NCBI GenBank assembly: GCA_021772165.1
Contig: JAJFMM010000215.1
Coordinates: forward strand, 1 to 11,286
Length of the DNA stretch: 11,286 nucleotides
DNA from: Chlamydiota bacterium
GTDB lineage: Bacteria > Chlamydiota > Chlamydiia > Chlamydiales > SM23-39
Direction of reading: 5' to 3'
In this document: in pieces, positions 6,573 to 11,286 of the stretch
Position numbering within the stretch: the first letter of the stretch is position 1
Layout: each line of letters opens with the position of its first letter
Notes under the pieces: generated by a model
Databases searched by the model: none
What the model saw: the letters and a program-made list of their open reading frames with translations, nothing else
Told to the model about the DNA's origin: nothing
Translations under genes and position numbers: made by a program

Positions 6573-9286
6573 GAACTTTTTTTTCGCAAATTTTCAATCA
6601 CATTTGCGATCAGTCCCGTCCATCCATTTTGGTGAGAGGCTCCCAAGCCTCTCCCAGTATCTCCATGAAAATGTTCGTTGAAGAACAGGTAATCAATGAA
6701 GTGTGAATCCTTCTGGTACTTTTCTTGATCTCCAAAAAATGGTCTTCTCCCATTTGCATCCTTTTTGAAAATAGCCAAGAGACGCTCCGCAAAGGAATCT
6801 GAGATCTGCTTGAGATTGACTTTGGGCTCGTTGCCTACTTGTACTTGAAGATTGTCCTCAAATAGATTTCCGAGCCGGTAAAGAGCTTCTACGAGGAAAT
6901 AGTTGATGGGAAACCAGATCGGTCCTCTCCAATTCGAATTTCCTCCCTTGATTTTTTCAAGAGATTCTCCAGGTTCATAGCTGAGCTTCGCTCCAAAATA
7001 ATTAACAGGATTTTTCTCATAGTATTTCGAAACACTTCGCAGTCCAAAATCAGAGCGAAACTCGTCAGGGTTCCAGAGATTTTTGACCATCTTTTCGATC
7101 TCTTTCGGGTTTAGTAAACCCAGAAGATGTTTTTTTCCCTGAGGTGTGTCAATTTCCTGAATACAAGTCTCGGCTAAATGAGGTTTCTTTTTAACGACCC
7201 AGAGCATCGCTTCATAGAATTCAGGATACTGTTTTAGTTCCTCCTCATCCCAGATATCAAACGCTAAAAAGGGAATCAAACCCACGATCGAACGAATACG
7301 GATCTGTTCGGTTTTCCCGTCGGGAGTCGTCACCGCTCCGTAGAAAAAACCATCCTCTTCGTTCCACATATCGTATTGCCGCCAATAGCTCTTGCGCATT
7401 GCGGCTGTTACATAGAGGAAGTGCGTAAAGAACTTCCTTGCTAGAGCTTCATAGAGATTGTCCTTTTTTGCTAAAAGAAGCGACATTCGCATGAGATTGA
7501 GACAAAAAAGAGAGATCCAACCCGATGCATCTACTTCATCAATTAAGGTGCCTGGAGGCGGGTCTGAGCGATCGAGGAAAGAGATATTATCCATTCCCAG
7601 AAAACCGCCTTCAAAGACATTGTCTCCCTTTGTATCGATGCGATTCACCCACCAGGAAAAGTTTAAGAGCAACTTGTGAAAACAGCGCTCTAGAAATAAA
7701 AAATCTTCAACACCGGTTTTCTCCTTTTCTCGCTTAAAGATCTCCAGAACCGCCAGCGCCTGAACTGGAGGATTGATATCGTTAAATCCCCATTCATAGG
7801 CAGGTACAGCGCCATTCGGATGCTGAAACTGATCTGCTAAAAGAAACCAGACTTGCCACTTTGCAAAATCAATATCAATCTGTGCAAAGACAAGGCAGTG
7901 AAAAGTCAGATCCCATGCGGCAAACCAGGGATATTCCCATTTATCCGGCATCGAAAAAATCGTCATCGTATTTACATGACGCCAGCGATTGTTGCGTATC
8001 TTCTCTCTTTCAGGAGAAGGGGGAGATTTCGGATCGTCACCCTGAAGCCAAAGTCCCACACTGTAATAGTAGAACTGCTTACTCCAGATCATCCCAGCAA
8101 ACGCCTGGCGCTGAATCAATTTCTCATCATCTGTCGCTTTAGGGGGGTGAATTGTTTCATAAAAAAGATCCGCCTCTTTCTTGCGAAGCTCCACTAACTT
8201 ATCAATTCCACTGAGGGGATCTTTCTGCTGTTTCTGAGAAAGACGCAGCCGAACAACTGCACTTTTTCCAGGTTCGATCGCCGGAAAGAAGTAGTGTAAA
8301 GCAGCTTTACTTCCTTTTTGGGCTGGGTTGACAGCCTCTTTCTCATTGTCGACTAGATAGCGATGAAAGGCATCTTTTACATAGGGCTGTGGATTAGGGG
8401 TGCCCGAGAGTTTTTGGAAATTAGTCTCGTTTTCGGTGAAAAGAACTTCTGCATCTTTTTGAGCATAGAGATGCCTTTTACCCAGATGATAGTCAAAAAT
8501 CAGCGTAGGCGGCGGCTCTAGATCTCTGTCATCGGCCTCCAGGCAGAGAAAGTCTTTCCCGGATTCAGCGATACACATGGAGGGTTTAGGCCCGGGTGTT
8601 TCTCCCCAAGACCACTGATTGCGAAACCAGAGGTGCGGTAGAATGTGCAGCGGCGCAGCCTCGGGGCCGCGGTTGAATGCTTCGATTCGAACAACCCACT
8701 CTTCTGCATCGTCCTTCGCATATTCGATAAAAATGTCAAAATAGCGATTCTCCTCAAAAATACCTGTATCAACGAGTTCGAATTCACGATCTTTGGGTGT
8801 TCGTTTTCTGTTCTCTTCCTTCAACTGTTCGTAAGGGTAGGGACTCTGAGGATACTTATAGAGATACTTCATATAGGCATGGCTTGAGAGGCCATCGAGA
8901 TAGTAGTAAAGCTCTTTTACATCCTCGCCATGGTTGCCATTTTCCGGGCCTACTCCAAACAGACGTTCTTTGAGAATCGGATCCTGTCCATTCCAAAAGG
9001 CGTGCGCAAAGGAGAGAACTTGATATCTGTCGCAAAAACCTGCAATCCCATCTTCTCCCCATCGATAGGCTCGATATCTGGCCTGCTCATGCGGAAAATA
9101 GGTCCAGGAGTTGCCGTCTGCGCTGTAATCTTCTCGAACCGTTCCCCATTGGCGCTCGGAAACATAAGGTCCCCACTTTTCCCAGGGGCGAATGAGGCGG
9201 GTCTCCTTCTCTTTTTCGAGGCGGGCAAACGAGTCCGTTTTCTGTTCTTCGAGGCGACGCGCTTCCTCACATTTGGCAATGGGCAT
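6569..9286 (-). CDS. GH63/MGH1-like glycosidase (annotated 'glucosidase' type)
   Basis: A large soluble protein, 905 residues from the ATG at 9286, with no signal peptide, so cytosolic. It matches the bacterial 'glucosidase' branch related to GH63 (processing alpha-glucosidase, YgjK, mannosyl-/glucosylglycerate hydrolases). The N-terminal domain opens with WGPYVSERQWGTVREDYS (~38-55) and is beta-sandwich-like. The (alpha/alpha)6 barrel carries RHVNTMTIFSMPDKWEYPWF, then AAWD (Asp459, likely general acid by analogy), NGAVPAYEWGFNDINPPVQA, GGNSNWRGPIWFPINYF and the closing GRGLGASHQNGWTGLIA. The catalytic base cannot be named with certainty. A TTG at 9301 lengthens the frame by five residues but has no ribosome site. 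ATG 9286 has GGAG 9 nt upstream and overlaps glk by 20 nt, implying one operon with coupled translation. Likely substrates are alpha-glucosides such as glucosylglycerate or short maltosides; this is inferred from the family and the glk partner. Confidence 0.9.
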   Translation of the reverse strand: MPIAKCEEARRLEEQKTDSFARLEKEKETRLIRPWEKWGPYVSERQWGTVREDYSADGNSWTYFPHEQARYRAYRWGEDGIAGFCDRYQVLSFAHAFWNGQDPILKERLFGVGPENGNHGEDVKELYYYLDGLSSHAYMKYLYKYPQSPYPYEQLKEENRKRTPKDREFELVDTGIFEENRYFDIFIEYAKDDAEEWVVRIEAFNRGPEAAPLHILPHLWFRNQWSWGETPGPKPSMCIAESGKDFLCLEADDRDLEPPPTLIFDYHLGKRHLYAQKDAEVLFTENETNFQKLSGTPNPQPYVKDAFHRYLVDNEKEAVNPAQKGSKAALHYFFPAIEPGKSAVVRLRLSQKQQKDPLSGIDKLVELRKKEADLFYETIHPPKATDDEKLIQRQAFAGMIWSKQFYYYSVGLWLQGDDPKSPPSPEREKIRNNRWRHVNTMTIFSMPDKWEYPWFAAWDLTFHCLVFAQIDIDFAKWQVWFLLADQFQHPNGAVPAYEWGFNDINPPVQALAVLEIFKREKEKTGVEDFLFLERCFHKLLLNFSWWVNRIDTKGDNVFEGGFLGMDNISFLDRSDPPPGTLIDEVDASGWISLFCLNLMRMSLLLAKKDNLYEALARKFFTHFLYVTAAMRKSYWRQYDMWNEEDGFFYGAVTTPDGKTEQIRIRSIVGLIPFLAFDIWDEEELKQYPEFYEAMLWVVKKKPHLAETCIQEIDTPQGKKHLLGLLNPKEIEKMVKNLWNPDEFRSDFGLRSVSKYYEKNPVNYFGAKLSYEPGESLEKIKGGNSNWRGPIWFPINYFLVEALYRLGNLFEDNLQVQVGNEPKVNLKQISDSFAERLLAIFKKDANGRRPFFGDQEKYQKDSHFIDYLFFNEHFHGDTGRGLGASHQNGWTGLIANVIENLRKKSS
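6585..6608. repeat. Hairpin CGCAAAT-N10-ATTTGCG at the convergent porin/GH63 junction
   Basis: A perfect 7-bp inverted repeat with a 10-nt loop lies just beyond the porin stop and inside the last codons of the GH63 gene. A run of eight T (6577-6584) precedes it on the plus strand, so it lacks the downstream T tract of a plus-strand intrinsic terminator. On the minus strand it is followed by A, not T. It might stabilise the 3' end of the porin mRNA or be chance. Confidence 0.35.
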
Positions 9287-10244
9287 ATTCACCGGCTCCA
9301 AGTAATGCTGTTAAATCGTTTAAGATAATACGCACAGGAATAGCTTCTAGGAGAACATCAAAGCGGCCTTTATCTTTAAAGGCCTTCAGGAAACCGCCCT
9401 GCTTAAACACTTCCAGCATGCGAGGCGCAATACCGCCTCCAATGTACAAGCCACCGCGTGCGAGCATCTTCAATGCTAGATTTCCCGCTTCTGCTCCATA
9501 GATAGAAATAAACCACTCTACAGCACGAGCGCAACCTTGATCGCGATTTTGGCAACCCCACTCAGAAACAACAAATGAAGGATCTCGTTTTTTCATCTCC
9601 GCTTTGATTTCCGGCGACTGCATCTCGCGACGCGTTTCAATGAGAAATTCATAGAGATGTCTTAAACCTGGTCCCGATAGTACTCGTTCAAACGAGACGT
9701 GTGAGTCGTAGATTTTTTTCAGATAGAGCAGAAGTTCGATTTCCAGGGCATTACGAGGAGAAAAATCAGCATGTCCTCCTTCACAAGCAAACGGCCTATG
9801 CTCTTTTCCATCCCAATAGAGGCCCGCCTCTCCGAGTCCGGTTCCTGCTGAAATAAGAGCCGCATTGCCTTTTTGTTTTGGATCTCCCGCCTGGAGAAGA
9901 AGAAAATCTTCCGGCTTCAAAACACGCAGACCCCAAGCATTGGCTTCCAGATCGTTTAACAGCTGGACATGCTCGAGTTTTAATACTTGAGCGAGCTTAT
10001 CTCCATCGACGACCCAGGGAAGATTTGTTGCTTGGCACTTACCGTTGTGAATAGGACCCGCAATTCCAAAACAGGCCTTTTCAACAGACGCCGAATGCAT
10101 CTGCAAAAATTTCTGCACGATAGGAAGAAGATCTGGAAAATCTCCACTCGAAAAAGTTTCCTGAGCACCCATTTTTAATTCAGATTGATTGTCGAAAAGT
10201 GCAAGCCGTGTATGAGTTCCCCCAATATCGCCAGCAAGGATCAT
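9267..10244 (-). CDS. glk: Glucokinase (ROK-independent, E. coli Glk type)
   Basis: This 325-residue enzyme phosphorylates glucose to glucose-6-phosphate with ATP in the cytosol. Its length and motifs fit the E. coli-type glucokinase family. The N-terminal phosphate loop is MILAGDIGGTHTRLALF, followed by FGIAGPI (59-65), ATNLPWVVDG, the catalytic base D98 in LLNDLEANAWG, ISAGTGLGEAGL (131-142), and the sugar ligands E155 and H158 in CEGGHADFSPRN. E186 in FERVLSG corresponds to the third conserved acidic ligand, and GGLYIGGGIAPRM (264-276) is the adenosine-site segment. The ATG at 10244 has GGGAG 7 nt upstream. It is the first gene of a two-gene operon with the GH63 glycosidase, whose start overlaps its 3' end. 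It is divergent from recA across 105 bp. C. trachomatis has no glucokinase and imports glucose-6-phosphate, so the gene marks a chlamydia able to use free glucose. No strong promoter is seen; TTATAT near 10270 is a possible -10. Confidence 0.95.
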   Translation of the reverse strand: MILAGDIGGTHTRLALFDNQSELKMGAQETFSSGDFPDLLPIVQKFLQMHSASVEKACFGIAGPIHNGKCQATNLPWVVDGDKLAQVLKLEHVQLLNDLEANAWGLRVLKPEDFLLLQAGDPKQKGNAALISAGTGLGEAGLYWDGKEHRPFACEGGHADFSPRNALEIELLLYLKKIYDSHVSFERVLSGPGLRHLYEFLIETRREMQSPEIKAEMKKRDPSFVVSEWGCQNRDQGCARAVEWFISIYGAEAGNLALKMLARGGLYIGGGIAPRMLEVFKQGGFLKAFKDKGRFDVLLEAIPVRIILNDLTALLGAGEYAHCQM

Positions 10245-10277
10245 AGAAATACTCCCAGTTGTTTGGGATATAACTTA

Positions 10278-10297
10278 TCTCGTGATTCTTGACGAGA
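10278..10297. promoter_or_regulatory. Inverted repeat TCTCGT-N8-ACGAGA overlapping the recA -35
   Basis: A perfect 6-bp inverted repeat with an 8-bp spacer sits in the 105-bp divergent glk/recA region and covers the predicted recA -35 (10289-10294). Its place would suit a repressor of recA, or a shared operator. It does not match the E. coli (CTGT-N8-ACAG) or Bacillus (GAAC-N4-GTTC) LexA boxes. With six-base arms, chance is a serious alternative. Confidence 0.3.
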
Positions 10298-10318
10298 AGC
10301 ACGCCTCCACTTCATGCT
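10289..10318 (+). promoter_or_regulatory. Putative recA promoter
   Basis: TTGACG (10289-10294, 5/6) is followed after 18 nt by CATGCT (10313-10318, 3/6). A start near 10325 would leave a leader of about 25 nt carrying the ribosome site AAGGA at 10340-10344. The -35 is good and the -10 poor. Confidence 0.4.
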
Positions 10319-10349
10319 AAAAAGCAAAGACAGACAACTAAGGATTTCT

Positions 10350-11286
10350 ATGAATCAGCCATCGGATGTTAACGGCAAAAAAAAAGCTCTAGAGCTTGCC
10401 ATTTCACATATTCAAAAGCAGTTCGGAGACGGAGCTATCATGACGTTGGGGAAACACTCTTCCTCAAATGGAATTGAAGTCATTAAAACAGGAGCCATTT
10501 CCTTAGATTTAGCTCTTGGTATTGGAGGCGTGCCTCGCGGACGGATTATTGAAATTTACGGACCTGAGTCCTCAGGTAAATCAACGCTAGCTACACACAT
10601 CGTTGCAAGTGCTCAGAAAAATGGCGGACTTGCTGCTTACATCGATGCCGAACATGCTCTAGATCCGGCTTACGCCTCCCGCATCGGCGTGAACATCGAT
10701 GACCTGCTGATCTCACAGCCGGATAACGGCGAAGAGGCTCTCAACATCGCAGAGATGCTTGCGCGTTCCAATGCCATTGATGTCATCGTGATTGACTCCG
10801 TTGCTGCACTCGTTCCTAAAAGTGAACTTGACGGAGAGATCGGAGATCAGTTCATGGGACTGCAAGCGCGCATGATGTCACAAGCTTTGCGTAAACTGAC
10901 TGCCACGCTTTCACGTAGCAATACCTGTGCGATCTTTATCAACCAGATCCGTGAAAAAATTGGAGTCATGTTCGGAAACCCTGAAACGACAACAGGTGGC
11001 CGCGCTCTCAAATTCTACGCTTCCATCCGCATGGACATTCGGCGTATCGGCAGCATCAAGAGCAATGAAAGCCCAACAGATATTGGGTCGAGAGTGAAGG
11101 TCAAGATTGCTAAAAACAAATGCGCACCTCCATTCCAAGTCGCTGAATTTGACATCATCTTCAACGAGGGGATTTCACACCTCGGCTCACTTCTCGATGT
11201 AGGTGTAGATCTCGGCGTCATCGATAAAAGAGGCACTTGGCTCAGTTACCAGACACATCGACTAGGGCAAGGAAGAGAAGCTGCTC
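10350..11286 (+). CDS. recA: RecA recombinase (3' end cut by the window)
   Basis: RecA forms filaments on single-stranded DNA and catalyses ATP-dependent strand exchange in recombinational repair. The window holds 312 codons of an expected ~345-350. The full ATPase core is present: MAW-type start KKKALELAISHIQKQFGDGA, Walker A GPESSGKST at 71-79, catalytic Glu in DAEHALDP (E101), and Walker B IDVIVIDSVAALVP (143-156). Also present are loop L1 EIGDQFMGLQARMMSQAL (163-180) and the L2 region GNPETTTGGRALKFYAS (209-225). The segment after L2 (SPTDIGSRVKVKIAKNKCAPPF) and the start of the C-terminal domain are normal. The acidic C-terminal tail is missing only because the window ends. ATG 10350 has AAGGA 5 nt upstream. 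Codons 10-12 are AAA AAA AAA, a nine-A run. It is divergent from glk. Confidence 0.97.
   Translation, partial: MNQPSDVNGKKKALELAISHIQKQFGDGAIMTLGKHSSSNGIEVIKTGAISLDLALGIGGVPRGRIIEIYGPESSGKSTLATHIVASAQKNGGLAAYIDAEHALDPAYASRIGVNIDDLLISQPDNGEEALNIAEMLARSNAIDVIVIDSVAALVPKSELDGEIGDQFMGLQARMMSQALRKLTATLSRSNTCAIFINQIREKIGVMFGNPETTTGGRALKFYASIRMDIRRIGSIKSNESPTDIGSRVKVKIAKNKCAPPFQVAEFDIIFNEGISHLGSLLDVGVDLGVIDKRGTWLSYQTHRLGQGREAA

Noticed and set aside
6577..6608. Intrinsic terminator after the porin gene
   Set aside because: The T8 run precedes the stem rather than following it, and on the minus strand the stem is followed by A residues.
8950..9279. Open frames on both strands of 7853-9328 (for example 109 residues on the minus strand, 132 on the plus strand)
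   Set aside because: They lie in other frames of the GH63 gene, which has clear family motifs throughout. They have no ribosome sites or recognisable domains.
10261..10349. Classical LexA/SOS box upstream of recA
   Set aside because: No CTGT-N8-ACAG or GAAC-N4-GTTC pattern is present. Only the unrelated TCTCGT/ACGAGA repeat is seen.
1..11286. Mobile element, CRISPR array, tRNA/rRNA genes or defence genes
   Set aside because: No transposase or integrase motifs, regularly spaced direct repeats, tRNA-like cloverleaf or nuclease/helicase defence domains were found. Nearly all bases belong to the ten genes described.

Overview
The window looks like chromosomal DNA of a member of the phylum Chlamydiae outside the Chlamydiaceae (an 'environmental' chlamydia, Parachlamydiales-like, perhaps near Waddlia). 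Three things point there. First, the run of a bitopic membrane protein, a MORN-type lipoprotein and 5-formyltetrahydrofolate cyclo-ligase resembles, as I recall it, the CT647-CT648-ygfA order next to recA in Chlamydia trachomatis. Second, there is a MOMP-like outer-membrane protein of the Lpg1974/Legionella_OMP type. Third, there is a glucokinase, which C. trachomatis lacks but several environmental chlamydiae have. Coding density is very high: no gap exceeds about 110 bp, and most neighbouring genes overlap or nearly touch. The species assignment is inference.

Layout. 1-2502 (+): a tight cluster made of the end of an unidentified gene, a CT647-like single-pass membrane protein, a CT648-like lipoprotein with 24-residue MORN_2/YwqK-type repeats, and ygfA. 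2494-4504 (-): an orphan OppA-type peptide-binding lipoprotein followed 7 nt later by a small secreted four-cysteine protein of unknown function. 4620-5432 (+): divergent from oppA, a cytoplasmic-looking NlpC/P60 cysteine peptidase. 5493-6572 (+): a MOMP-like porin with its own promoter. 6569-10244 (-): glk (glucokinase) and a large GH63-type glycosidase whose genes overlap. 10350-end (+): recA, cut by the window edge after 312 codons.

How the genes fit together. oppA and the NlpC/P60 gene are transcribed outward from a shared ~115-bp region. They could form a small unit for capture and trimming of peptides, possibly peptidoglycan stem peptides. The glk/GH63 pair reads as a cytosolic glucoside-to-glucose-6-phosphate module: the glycosidase releases a sugar, and the kinase commits glucose to central metabolism. 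ygfA (folate salvage) and recA (recombination) are housekeeping genes. The ~7.8 kb between them, holding oppA to glk, appears to be lineage-specific content inserted between genes that are neighbours in Chlamydiaceae.

No tRNA, rRNA, CRISPR array, insertion sequence, phage gene or defence system is visible. Several database-style starts need correcting: ygfA to 1972, the porin to 5493, the GH63 gene to 9286 and oppA to 4504. I found no convincing wholly new system. The best leads are the oppA/NlpC divergent pair with its linked small secreted protein, and the glk-GH63 operon.
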